Shown: piece by piece, positions 7,211 through 14,038 of the stretch
Layout: every line of letters begins with the position of its first letter
Numbering within the stretch: the stretch's first letter is position 1
Assembly (NCBI GenBank): GCA_964580435.1
Contig: CAZOKP010000071.1
Span: 1 to 14,038, forward strand
DNA: 14,038 bases
Reading direction: 5' to 3'
DNA from: CAZKEW01 sp964580435
GTDB lineage: Bacteria; Acidobacteriota; Aminicenantia; Aminicenantales; UBA8522
Position numbers and translations under genes: made by a program
Notes under the pieces: model-generated
What the model saw: the letters and a program-made list of their open reading frames with translations, nothing else
Told to the model about the DNA's origin: nothing
The model's database searches: none

Positions 7211-8686
7211 TTATTCCCAATCCAGAAGCTTCTTCTCGCCTTTGAGCCCGCGGATGGCTGTGACATCCTGGCTGACTTCAAGACAGCCTTTGTACATCCG
7301 GTTCTCGTCGCGAACGGCATAATAGCGAATGAGGATGAATTTCCCCCGCAGTTCGATCCAGAACTCGGCCACGTCGCGCTGGCCGGACTTGAAGGCCTCG
7401 AGGATGCGGCTGACTATATGGACGCTCGCGGGGGGATGGCAGTTCTGGACTTTCCGGCCGATGACCGCCGCACTTCGAGGGAAAATTCGCTCCGCGGTCG
7501 CAGAGTAGTATAGGACGGTGTCGTTCTCATCCACAAAACTGATGTCGACGGGAAGAGTCTTGAGCAGCAGGTTGACCTGCTCCGCCGTCAGCGCGCCGGT
7601 GTCAAGGTCAATCCGGCCGAGGGATTTCCTCCCGTGCCCGAGCGCAGGGATTTCATCGACTCTGACCGAGGGCTTCCACTCTGTCCCCGGTGTGATCCAG
7701 GCATATCCGATCTCTTCTTCGCCCCGCTTGACTCGAGCCCAGTCCTTCTCGTCGAGCGTCTCCAGACTCATCGGAAAAAGAATCTTTTGTTCCTTATAGA
7801 TCATGTCGGCTAGGGCATCGCTGAGCTTGCAGCCAAGTTTGACGATCTCTCCGGGGCTCTCCTCACTGAGAAGCTGACGGAATTCCCGAAGCTGACCCCG
7901 GATATCATCGTGGATGGCCCACATCACTTTGGACGGGCCGCTGACCCCTTTGGCCTCGAGAAGGGGAAAAAGCTGGTTTTCTTTCTTGAGATAATGCTTC
8001 TCGACCTCGGCCAGCTTTTGCCAATGCTCCCGGAGTTCGCCCGTCATCGTCCGGAGGCTCGCTCCTCCGCCGGTGACTCCAACCTGCCCGAGGAGCCCTT
8101 TCCACCTCGCCAAAAGCCCCTCGAGCGCCCTGTTCTCTTCCATCAAAGTGTGCAGAGGATGACCGGGAACGGAGGAGGGCAAAGGCTTCTCTTCAAGCGA
8201 TTCTTTAAAGACCTGGACGTGGACATCGCAAAGGCGCTTGACCTCGTCCTCCGGCATTCCTTCATTCATCAACGTCTGTTCCAGCTCCGCAATCTCCGCG
8301 GCGCTCGTATCCTTGACGAGCTCAGCGAAACGCCTCTTCTGCTCCTCGAGGCTTCCGCCTTTGTGCAACTCGCGAATAATGTCTTTGAGCACCTCCAGCC
8401 GGGCCTCCCTGTCGGCAAATGGCTCCGGGGGCGCTTGGCTTGGCTCCAGTTCCACATCTTCGTGGGCCACCCTTTTGACCTCGTCCCGAATTTTCTCAAG
8501 GAGCTCTCCAAACAGTATGCCCCCGAACCCGGCGACTTGTTGGAGCGTGGCGACTTTGCCCACCGTCTTGCGCATGATCGGGCTCTTTAATTTGGAAAAC
8601 TTGGGGGAAAGGTCGGCCAGGAAGTTTAAAAGGAAAGGATATTTTTGGAGCAAATCAGCCAGCTTGGTTTTTGAGCTCAGGCGCAT
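7211..8686 (-). CDS. DUF1858/DUF438/hemerythrin-like/PAS protein
   Basis: 491 aa, cytoplasmic, no membrane segment. Domains in order: a DUF1858-like helical domain (about 8-55, with YPFLLNFLADLSPKF), a DUF438 domain (about 95-165), a hemerythrin-like HHE helical domain (about 175-315, with HYLKKENQLFP at 231, IHDD near 259 and KEQKILFP near 298) and a C-terminal PAS domain (about 365-480) with the family motif NCHPPASVHIV. Hemerythrin-like domains bind oxygen or other small ligands at a diiron site, and PAS domains sense ligands or redox state, so a sensor or oxygen-handling role is inferred; no output domain is visible. Of two adjacent ATGs (8689, 8686) I prefer 8686, five bases after GGAGG. 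It lies 37 bases after purA and is the last gene of the long operon. Confidence 0.88.
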   Translation of the reverse strand: MRLSSKTKLADLLQKYPFLLNFLADLSPKFSKLKSPIMRKTVGKVATLQQVAGFGGILFGELLEKIRDEVKRVAHEDVELEPSQAPPEPFADREARLEVLKDIIRELHKGGSLEEQKRRFAELVKDTSAAEIAELEQTLMNEGMPEDEVKRLCDVHVQVFKESLEEKPLPSSVPGHPLHTLMEENRALEGLLARWKGLLGQVGVTGGGASLRTMTGELREHWQKLAEVEKHYLKKENQLFPLLEAKGVSGPSKVMWAIHDDIRGQLREFRQLLSEESPGEIVKLGCKLSDALADMIYKEQKILFPMSLETLDEKDWARVKRGEEEIGYAWITPGTEWKPSVRVDEIPALGHGRKSLGRIDLDTGALTAEQVNLLLKTLPVDISFVDENDTVLYYSATAERIFPRSAAVIGRKVQNCHPPASVHIVSRILEAFKSGQRDVAEFWIELRGKFILIRYYAVRDENRMYKGCLEVSQDVTAIRGLKGEKKLLDWE

Positions 8687-8723
8687 CATGTCCTCCTCGT
8701 TATCACTTTTGTCTGGGGCGTTA

Positions 8724-10046
8724 TCAGAGCTCGGCCCTGACTTTCTTGAGGTCGATGATGCTATCGAGTTCCGCATCGATGAGCAGAGAGTCTTTTCTTG
8801 CCACGCCCGTGGAGATGATCGCAACCTTGGCCTCGACCGCGTCCTCAAGGACCTTGAGGTAATCCAGGAAAGCGGACGGGAGAGAGCCGAAGTCCATGAT
8901 CTTGTGAATCGGCTTCTTCCATCCTTTCACCGTTTGAAACCGGGGGACGACTTTCTCCAGAATCCATGCCTCTGTGGGAAAGCTCTGCAGAGGCTCACCC
9001 TTGTAGGTATAGCCCACACAAACTGGAATCTCCTCGAAGATATCCAGAATATCGGGCTTGGTCAGGACAACTTTTTCGATCCCATTGAGACGGCAGGAAT
9101 AGGAAACGGCGACCGCGTCAAACCAGCCGCAGCGGCGCGGACGGCCGGTCGTGGCGCCGAACTCGTTCCCGCGCTCGAGAATCAACCTGCCCCTCTCGTC
9201 GTTTATCTCGCTGGGAAAGGGCCCGCTGCCCACGCGGGTTGTGTACGCTTTGGTCACGCCGAGGACAGAATTGATCTTGGTCGGGCCTATTCCCAAGCCT
9301 GTAGAGACTCCTCCGGCTGTGGAGTTGGAGGACGTAACAAAGGGATAAGTGCCGTGGTCGATATCGAGAAGAGCTCCCTGAGCACCCTCAAACAGCACTG
9401 CTGCGCCCTGGCGCATTTTTTGGTTGAGCAGATAAGAAACGTCGCCGATATATCTTTTTATCTGTGAGGCGTAGCCGGCGTACTCTCCATAGACTTCGTC
9501 TGCGTCAAGAGGAGCGACACCGCCAGCCCGAAGAAGGATATTCTTATCGGCCACATTGGCCAAGATTTTTTCCCTGAATATATCGGGGTCGAGCATGTCG
9601 CCGACCTGGATCCCGCAGCGGGCAACTTTGTCCTCATAAGCAGGCCCGATTCCCCGGCTCGTCGTCCCGATCTTCCTCTCCCCTTTCCTCTCTTCGGCGA
9701 TTCTCTCAACAAGCGGATGATAAGGAAGAATGAGATGAGCATGGCGGCTGATAACAAGATTTGAACCGATAGAAGCGCCATGAGCCTCGAGCTCGGCCTT
9801 TTCCTCAAGAAAAGCCTTGGGGCTCAAAACCACTCCGTTGCCGATTACGCACAGCTTCCCTGGATGAAGGATACCCGAAGGAATCAAGTGAAGGACCAGC
9901 TTCTTGCCGTTGAGATAGACCGTGTGGCCGGCATTGTGTCCTCCCTGGTAGCGGGCGATAATGTCGAATGAGGGCGCCAACAGGTCGACGACCTTTCCCT
10001 TTCCCTCATCGCCCCATTGGGCGCCGAGAACGACGACATTGGCCAT
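8724..10046 (-). CDS. purA: Adenylosuccinate synthetase
   Basis: 440 aa, close to the usual 430. PurA joins IMP and aspartate using GTP to give adenylosuccinate, the first committed step to AMP. Signatures are GDEGKGK with catalytic Asp13, NAGHT with catalytic His41, TSRGIGPAYEDK, the GAQGALLDIDHGTYPF loop, TTRVGSGPFP and GRPRRCGWFDAV. ATG at 10046 follows AGGAAGGA. It is placed 29 bases after the barrel gene and 37 before the hemerythrin/PAS gene, with no other purine gene in view, so it seems to ride in an operon otherwise tied to redox proteins. Nothing suggests loss of activity. Confidence 0.98.
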   Translation of the reverse strand: MANVVVLGAQWGDEGKGKVVDLLAPSFDIIARYQGGHNAGHTVYLNGKKLVLHLIPSGILHPGKLCVIGNGVVLSPKAFLEEKAELEAHGASIGSNLVISRHAHLILPYHPLVERIAEERKGERKIGTTSRGIGPAYEDKVARCGIQVGDMLDPDIFREKILANVADKNILLRAGGVAPLDADEVYGEYAGYASQIKRYIGDVSYLLNQKMRQGAAVLFEGAQGALLDIDHGTYPFVTSSNSTAGGVSTGLGIGPTKINSVLGVTKAYTTRVGSGPFPSEINDERGRLILERGNEFGATTGRPRRCGWFDAVAVSYSCRLNGIEKVVLTKPDILDIFEEIPVCVGYTYKGEPLQSFPTEAWILEKVVPRFQTVKGWKKPIHKIMDFGSLPSAFLDYLKVLEDAVEAKVAIISTGVARKDSLLIDAELDSIIDLKKVRAEL

Positions 10047-10075
10047 AGGAATCCTTCCTCAAGTATTTTTATGGG

Positions 10076-11089
10076 TCAAAATTGCACAGCCACCTGGGCG
10101 TAAAAAACGTCATTCTGCAGGTCAGTAGTGCGGGTACTGTTGAAATCATACTCGAGCTTGAACAGGATATTGGGAGAAGCGTAATACACGAGGCCGATGG
10201 CCCAACGGCTCTGATTGTTGGAGATCCCCGTACCCGGGCTCACTTCCCCCTCGAATCCCGGCCCGTGAAACGGGTCCGCATATTTAAACGTCTGATAGCT
10301 GGCCCAGGGCGAAAAATCCTGCAAGTTCACCGAGAGGAGAGCGTAATAACCCTGGGCTTCGCCTTGAGAATATCCGGACGGATTGTCCAGATCGGCTTTG
10401 GTGTATTCGTAAAGGATGAGAAATGAATCTGTCTTCCAGCTCACGTCGGCGTCCCAAAGGAATTGGGTCCTCGTGTTAGCGCTGTCATATTTCGCCCGAT
10501 AATAAGAGAAACCGACTTCAAAGGACTGGCTCAAGAAAAACCCTACCCTTCCCCCGCCTCCCTTATTCTTATTATTATCCTTGAACTGTTGACCGTCCTC
10601 GAGGTCCCTCCCTTCGCGCAGTCCGTTCCCCAGGTAAACGGAATAGTTGAAGAAATCGTACCGGCCTTGAGTCAGGATCCCCAGGTCCCTCCAGCTCCGT
10701 GGATAAAGGTGCGCCGCCGGCAGCGGAGCCTGGATAAAGAGCGTTTGATAGGGGCGACTGGCCGTATTGTATTTGCCGAAAGGCACAAGATAGAGCCCGA
10801 GCTTCATATGGAAAACCTCGGAAGAGCGGATTCCCACCCAGGCCTCTTCAAGCTCCACTGTGGTTACGCTCCTGTACTGGACCTCAAGATTATAATCAAA
10901 ACTTTTCGCCAGCGTTCCGAAGAAGAAAAGGCCGCCCCGCAGGTTCTCGAAAGTGCTATTGGCATAATCGCTTTGCACCTGGCCCTTCGCGTACTCGAAG
11001 GAAAGAAAACCCTTCACCTGGAGCTGGGCCCGGCCTGAGAGCGTAAGGAGCAGAACCGCAAGACATACAAGGATGGATTTGGCTTTCAT
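10076..11089 (-). CDS. Outer-membrane beta-barrel, porin-like protein
   Basis: 337 aa. Residues 1-22 form a signal peptide ending in SGRAQ. The mature part alternates polar and aromatic residues in strands typical of a barrel (FDYNLEVQYRS, FNYSVYLGNG, SFEVGFSYYRAKYD, NILFKLEYDF) and ends AQVAVQF, with the C-terminal Phe recognised by the outer-membrane assembly machinery. The segment LGLYLVPFGKYN resembles the pore-wall region of phosphate/pyrophosphate-type (OprO/P-like) porins, but the substrate cannot be read. The ATG at 11089 overlaps the TGA of the reductase gene (ATGA) and has no good ribosome site, so translation is probably coupled to the reductase. Confidence 0.85.
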   Translation of the reverse strand: MKAKSILVCLAVLLLTLSGRAQLQVKGFLSFEYAKGQVQSDYANSTFENLRGGLFFFGTLAKSFDYNLEVQYRSVTTVELEEAWVGIRSSEVFHMKLGLYLVPFGKYNTASRPYQTLFIQAPLPAAHLYPRSWRDLGILTQGRYDFFNYSVYLGNGLREGRDLEDGQQFKDNNKNKGGGGRVGFFLSQSFEVGFSYYRAKYDSANTRTQFLWDADVSWKTDSFLILYEYTKADLDNPSGYSQGEAQGYYALLSVNLQDFSPWASYQTFKYADPFHGPGFEGEVSPGTGISNNQSRWAIGLVYYASPNILFKLEYDFNSTRTTDLQNDVFYAQVAVQF

Positions 11090-12288
11090 AGCACGGAAAA
11101 ATCAAACGTGTCTTCAAGCAGGCTGTTAATCCATTGATTCACCAGACTGTTCGAAGCGACAGCGCGGGAAATTTCGTTTACGCCCTTTTTTGTTCCCATC
11201 CAGATGGCGCCAACCAATGCTCCCTCCTTAAGCACGATTTTCTTATAGATGCCTTCCTCTTTTTTATATTTTCTGATTTCCGTGAAGCCGGGGCTATCGG
11301 GGCTCGTCAGCCCCACCGATGTAACGTAGAGGCCCGCCACCTTCAAAGTGTTCGAAGGGATGGTTCCCTCGTATTTTTTCTCTTGGCCGAGGATGTTATA
11401 AGCCGCCGTCCGGGCCTGATCGAAAGAAGCCGGGATGATTCCGTAGGACTTGCCCCGGTGTTGGACCACATCGCCGGCGCCGAATACCTGCGGCTGGCTT
11501 GTCCTGAGATAGTCATCGACCACGAGCCCGCGGTCTAGAGCTAGACCGGCATCCCTGGCCAGCGCTAGGTTCGGCCTCACGCCGGCCGCGATGATGACCA
11601 TATCCGCGCTGACCTTCCCCCCGCCCTTGAGCCCTATCCCGCTCACTTCATCATCACCAATGATCTCCTGGGTCACTACGCCCAGGCTCGTTCTGATCCC
11701 CAGGCTTTCGACCTGGTCTTTTAAGAGGGTTGCTCCATAAGCATCGAGATGAAGAGGCAGGAGACGGTCGAAAAACTCCAGGACTTCGACTTCCGCGCCT
11801 TGCAATTTCACAGCCCTGGCGATTTCAAGCCCCAGAAGGCCTCCGCCGATAACGGCCACGTGGGTATGCTTTTTCAAGTGGTCGAGGATGGCCAAGGCGT
11901 CATCCAACGTCCGGAGAGTGAAGACTCCACGCTTGTCGGAGCCCTTAATCGGCGGGACAAAGGAGGAGGCGCCGTTGGCCAGAAGCAGGGTATCGTACCT
12001 CTCCCTCCGGCCCGCACCCAATTCGATTTCCTGGGAGCCGGGGAGGATCCTTCTCGCCGGATCGCCAAGATGCATGTGGATTTTCTGTCTGACGTGCCAT
12101 TCTTCGGAGAAGGCAAAAATGCGCTCATAGGGGAGCCGGCCCGCAAGATACTCGATGAGGTTGGGGCGCGGATAATAGGGGTATTTCTCCCCGGCAAAAA
12201 TATGGATTTCCACGGCGGAATCGAGCTCCCGCAGCGTTTTGGCGGCCATGGTCCCGGCCAAACCGTTGCCGATGATAAGAACGTTCAT
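11086..12288 (-). CDS. FAD-dependent NAD(P)H:rubredoxin oxidoreductase-like protein
   Basis: 400 aa of the two-dinucleotide-fold flavoprotein family that includes rubredoxin reductases and the NirB N-terminus. FAD site: IIGNGLAGTMAA (5-16) and the late VFGAGDVV (268-275). NAD(P)H site: VIGGGLLGLEIA (146-157) ending in an acidic VEVLE (167-171), which usually favours NADH. No redox-active CxxC pair is seen, so it is not thioredoxin-reductase-like. The rubredoxin gene 27 bases upstream is the likely electron acceptor, passing electrons on to the rubrerythrin-like protein encoded first in the operon. The substrate assignment rests on this context; nitrite-reductase-like or ferredoxin-reductase roles are alternatives. 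The partner choice is inference, the flavoprotein class is clear. Confidence 0.88.
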   Translation of the reverse strand: MNVLIIGNGLAGTMAAKTLRELDSAVEIHIFAGEKYPYYPRPNLIEYLAGRLPYERIFAFSEEWHVRQKIHMHLGDPARRILPGSQEIELGAGRRERYDTLLLANGASSFVPPIKGSDKRGVFTLRTLDDALAILDHLKKHTHVAVIGGGLLGLEIARAVKLQGAEVEVLEFFDRLLPLHLDAYGATLLKDQVESLGIRTSLGVVTQEIIGDDEVSGIGLKGGGKVSADMVIIAAGVRPNLALARDAGLALDRGLVVDDYLRTSQPQVFGAGDVVQHRGKSYGIIPASFDQARTAAYNILGQEKKYEGTIPSNTLKVAGLYVTSVGLTSPDSPGFTEIRKYKKEEGIYKKIVLKEGALVGAIWMGTKKGVNEISRAVASNSLVNQWINSLLEDTFDFSVL

Positions 12289-12315
12289 CCGGATTCCTTT
12301 ACTTCCCCTCTCACA

Positions 12316-12477
12316 CTAGGCGACTTTCTGAAAAAACTCTTTGCCCACGCCACACTGTGGGCAGACCCAGTCTTCAGGAAGCTCTTCGAACGGAGTGCCC
12401 GGGCTAATTCCGTTTTCAGGGTCGCCCTTCTCCGGGTCATAGATGTAACCACAGGCCGTGCATTCCCATTTTTCCAT
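12316..12477 (-). CDS. Rubredoxin
   Basis: 53 aa, the classic rubredoxin length. Four cysteines hold a single iron: Cys6 and Cys9 in CTACGYIYDP, Cys39 and Cys42 in WVCPQCGVGK. The linker DPENGISPGTPFEELPEDW is also canonical. It is a small cytoplasmic one-electron carrier in anaerobes, here between a reductase gene (27 bases downstream) and a rubrerythrin-like gene (46 bases upstream). The ATG at 12477 has AAGGAG seven bases upstream. A longer frame on the same strand across this site (12285-12536) is out of frame with the rubredoxin and is a shadow. Confidence 0.97.
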   Translation of the reverse strand: MEKWECTACGYIYDPEKGDPENGISPGTPFEELPEDWVCPQCGVGKEFFQKVA

Positions 12478-12523
12478 TCCTTTTCTCCTTTATCAAAGAG
12501 GTGGCGTCTCGCTCCCTGGGCCC

Positions 12524-12976
12524 TTAGTCTTCCCAAAGGACATGCTTCTCGTATTCAAGCTCCAGGCGCAGCTTATGTGTTTTTTCCTGCTTGGACAAGA
12601 ACTCGAACAGCTTTTTTTGCTCTTTTAACTCAGATTTCTGGGCGAGATCGCGGTAAAGCTCAGCGGCCTTCTTCTCTTTCTTGGCCGCGAAGATCAAGAG
12701 TTCCTGAAAATTCATCTCCGGGCTGAGGGGCTCTTCAACCAGATAATCGCTGATCTTCAAATCTTGGACGTCCTCGGCTGCGGACGTTTCCATCTTCGCT
12801 TGAGTCAATCCCTGAAGGATCTTCTTGTGGTTCTTTTCCTCCTCCTCAAGGTCCAGGAGAAGTTTCTTGGCGCCCTCGTCCTGAGCCATCTTCCGCAGGC
12901 CGGCGTAGCCGTTGGCAGCTTCCTCTTCGCGCTTGATGGCAAATTGAAGGATCTCAGCGAACGTGGAAAATTCCAT
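12524..12976 (-). CDS. Rubrerythrin-like ferritin-fold diiron protein
   Basis: 150 aa forming a four-helix ferritin-like bundle with two repeats of the diiron ligand pattern: E17-19 region and ExxH at Glu47/His50 in the first half, Glu101 (EKKAAELY) and ExxH at Glu131/His134 in the second. Rubrerythrins reduce hydrogen peroxide with electrons from rubredoxin and protect anaerobes from oxygen. This protein lacks the C-terminal rubredoxin domain of classical rubrerythrin; a free rubredoxin is encoded next. ATG at 12976 follows GAGGAGG by eight bases, and a strong promoter lies at 13012-13039. Related ferritin-like proteins can store iron or have other roles, so peroxidase function is inferred from context. 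Confidence 0.88.
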   Translation of the reverse strand: MEFSTFAEILQFAIKREEEAANGYAGLRKMAQDEGAKKLLLDLEEEEKNHKKILQGLTQAKMETSAAEDVQDLKISDYLVEEPLSPEMNFQELLIFAAKKEKKAAELYRDLAQKSELKEQKKLFEFLSKQEKTHKLRLELEYEKHVLWED

Positions 12977-13011
12977 CTGCTCTTCCTCCTCGTTCTCTTC
13001 CGGAAATAAAA

Positions 13012-13039
13012 CTTATAATAAAAGCGATTCTTCTGTCAA
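13012..13039 (-). promoter_or_regulatory. Strong candidate promoter of the rubrerythrin-rubredoxin-reductase operon
   Basis: On the minus strand a perfect TTGACA (13039-13034), a 16-base spacer and TATAAG (13017-13012, 5/6) precede the rubrerythrin-like gene with a leader of about 30 bases. The -35 box overlaps the TGA stop of mutM (13038-13036), so the operon has its own start right at the end of mutM. Confidence 0.68.
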
Positions 13040-13881
13040 ACACATTGGACTCGACGAAACAGCCGCTTCTGGCAGCGGGGACAGAAAAAGCTGCTCCTTC
13101 CGGCGATGCGGAGACGCTTGATCCTCCCGCCGCAACGCGGACAAGGAAGCGACTCCCGGCCATAAGCACATAGGAAATCCTGAAAACCGCCCTCCAGCCC
13201 GTCTCCATCGCGAAAGTCCCTGATCGAGGTCCCTCTGAATTTAATGGCTCGTGATAAAACGAGCGGTGTCGATCTCCAGAGTTTTTCCAGGTCTTTTCGG
13301 CGAAAGCGTGAAACGTCTGATTCCGGATGGATCCTGGCCTCGAAAAGGATCTCGTCGGCATAGATATTGCCGATTCCAGCGACGACCCTTTGATTGAGGA
13401 GCAACGGCTTGATGCGACCGCGCCTTCCTTCGAAAAGCTCAAAGAAGGAAGCCCGGTCAAGCTCCAAAGGTTCGGGGCCGAGGCTGCGGAGCTCGGCCGA
13501 TCGCTCTGCCTCTCGAGTCTTAAGGAGCCGGAGAAACCCAAATTTTCGAACGTCCCGGAAGCGGAGCTCTTGCTGGGCCTCTTCGAAAAAGACGATGAAA
13601 TGGGTGTGTTTGTCGCAGGAATCACTTTCTCGGCAGAAAAGCAACTGGCCTGTCATCTTGAGATGGAAAAGGAGAGTCAGTCCTCCGCTCGAATCGAGGC
13701 GGATCAACTTGCCCCGGCGGCTCAGGCCGATGATCTGCTGACCTTCTAACCGACGAAGGATGTGCTTGTTTCTGTTTCGAAGAAGCTTTGCCCACCTCAA
13801 CTCTGTCCTCGTGATCGTTAGGCCAACAAGACGAGTCTTGAGACAGCGGACGATTGTATCGACCTCGGGAAGCTCCGGCAC
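13036..13881 (-). CDS. mutM: Formamidopyrimidine-DNA glycosylase (8-oxoguanine repair)
   Basis: 281 aa, full length. Fpg/MutM excises 8-oxoguanine and formamidopyrimidines from DNA and nicks the strand by beta/delta elimination. The start PELPEV gives the catalytic N-terminal Pro2 and Glu3; Lys58 lies in SRRGKLI, followed by LLFHLKMTGQL, the helix-two-turn-helix NQRVVAGIGNIYADEILF (163-180) and a C-terminal zinc finger with Cys247, Cys250, Cys267 and Cys270. The start codon is GTG at 13881; the invariant MPELPEV fixes it despite the absence of a clear ribosome site. A promoter -10 ends only six bases before it. Its place next to peroxide-defence genes fits a shared oxidative-damage theme. Confidence 0.97.
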   Translation of the reverse strand: MPELPEVDTIVRCLKTRLVGLTITRTELRWAKLLRNRNKHILRRLEGQQIIGLSRRGKLIRLDSSGGLTLLFHLKMTGQLLFCRESDSCDKHTHFIVFFEEAQQELRFRDVRKFGFLRLLKTREAERSAELRSLGPEPLELDRASFFELFEGRRGRIKPLLLNQRVVAGIGNIYADEILFEARIHPESDVSRFRRKDLEKLWRSTPLVLSRAIKFRGTSIRDFRDGDGLEGGFQDFLCAYGRESLPCPRCGGRIKRLRIAGRSSFFCPRCQKRLFRRVQCV

Positions 13882-13887
13882 TGGCCT

Positions 13888-13917
13888 ATTCTATTTCAAG
13901 ATGGGGACGTTTCTCAA
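13888..13917 (-). promoter_or_regulatory. Candidate mutM promoter, possibly giving a leaderless mRNA
   Basis: On the minus strand TTGAGA (13917-13912, 5/6), an 18-base spacer and TAGAAT (13893-13888, 5/6) end six bases before the GTG of mutM. Transcription would start at about 13882-13881, on or next to the start codon. Confidence 0.5.
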
Positions 13918-13922
13918 TGATA

Positions 13923-14012
13923 ACCCTCCCCAAAACACGCCGGCCACTGGAAGCATTTCCAATTCCGTGATAGTCCTATGCCAATAGGAGGGGAGGGTGG
14001 CGTGGTTCGGGG
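13923..14012. repeat. Nested inverted-repeat region upstream of mutM
   Basis: Two alternative outer pairings exist: ACCCTCCCC (13923-13931) with GGGGAGGGT (13990-13998), nine bases perfect; and CCCCAAAACACGCC (13928-13941) with GGCGTGGTTCGGGG (13999-14012), 12 of 14. Between them sit two small perfect hairpins, TGGAA-GCAT-TTCCA (13948-13961) and CCTAT-GCCA-ATAGG (13975-13988). The remaining bases to the window end are very GC-rich (GGGGGCCCCCC at 14009-14019). It could be a mobile repeat end, a terminator or operators for mutM. Confidence 0.45.
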
Positions 14013-14038
14013 GCCCCCCGCCGCCCCGAGCGTTTGAT

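Noticed and set aside
8238..9467. 409-codon plus-strand open frame
   Set aside because: It is antisense to the hemerythrin-like/PAS gene and purA, both of which have clear family motifs in their own frames.
12285..12536. 83-codon minus-strand open frame
   Set aside because: It is a shifted reading of the rubredoxin gene, whose correct frame gives the canonical CxxC pairs.
11749..12726. 325-codon plus-strand open frame
   Set aside because: It is antisense to the flavoprotein, rubredoxin and rubrerythrin-like genes; no motif supports it.
12990..13020. PerR-like half site (ATTATAA) around the -10 of the rubrerythrin operon
   Set aside because: Only one half matches well in an AT-rich promoter, so it is not distinguishable from chance.
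13997..14038. Possible start of a plus-strand gene (GTG after AGGAGGGG, open to the window end)
   Set aside because: Only 14 codons are visible, they are Pro/Gly-rich from a GC tract, and the purine run is also an arm of the inverted repeat. It needs sequence beyond the window.

Overview
The window looks like chromosome from a strictly anaerobic, Gram-negative bacterium. The anaerobic signs are a ferredoxin-dependent 2-oxoacid oxidoreductase, rubredoxin, a rubrerythrin-type protein, a desulforedoxin-like protein and a DUF1858/DUF438/hemerythrin-like/PAS protein. The Gram-negative sign is an outer-membrane barrel protein with a C-terminal Phe. A GWxTD-domain exported protein points to the Acidobacteriota/Aminicenantes part of the tree; that placement is inference from family distribution. 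All genes but one lie on the minus strand, so the text below reads from high to low coordinates.

Right part (14038 to 7211). A non-coding stretch with nested inverted repeats (13923-14012) precedes mutM (GTG start 13881), whose promoter sits so close to the start that the mRNA may be leaderless. A strong promoter whose -35 overlaps the mutM stop codon drives a tight six-gene run: rubrerythrin-like diiron protein, rubredoxin (12316-12477), FAD/NAD(P)H rubredoxin-reductase-like enzyme, outer-membrane barrel protein, purA, and a DUF1858/DUF438/hemerythrin-like/PAS protein. Gaps are 46, 27, -4, 29 and 37 bases. The first three genes form a plausible NAD(P)H to rubredoxin to diiron-protein peroxide-reducing chain, and mutM beside them repairs oxidised guanine.

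Middle (7210 to 5414). A 407-base region without a convincing gene contains an element bounded by inverted repeats and filled with hairpins (6916-7193). Next come a good promoter, a 54-aa desulforedoxin-like gene (6639-6803), a remnant of a metallo-beta-lactamase-fold hydrolase that has lost its N-terminal half, and an intact PhzF-family gene overlapping the remnant by four bases.

Left part (5388 to 1). An exported beta-propeller/transglutaminase-like fusion (plus strand, 3811-5388) is divergent from the GWxTD gene (TTG start 3597). Below that, with its own promoter, is a 2-oxoacid:ferredoxin oxidoreductase operon: a fused gamma-alpha subunit and the start of the beta subunit, which runs off the left edge.

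I do not see a wholly novel defence or mobile system. The points most worth following are the structured inverted-repeat element at 6916-7193, the oxygen-defence island with its small proteins, the truncated hydrolase, the possibly leaderless mutM, and the repeat structure at the right edge.
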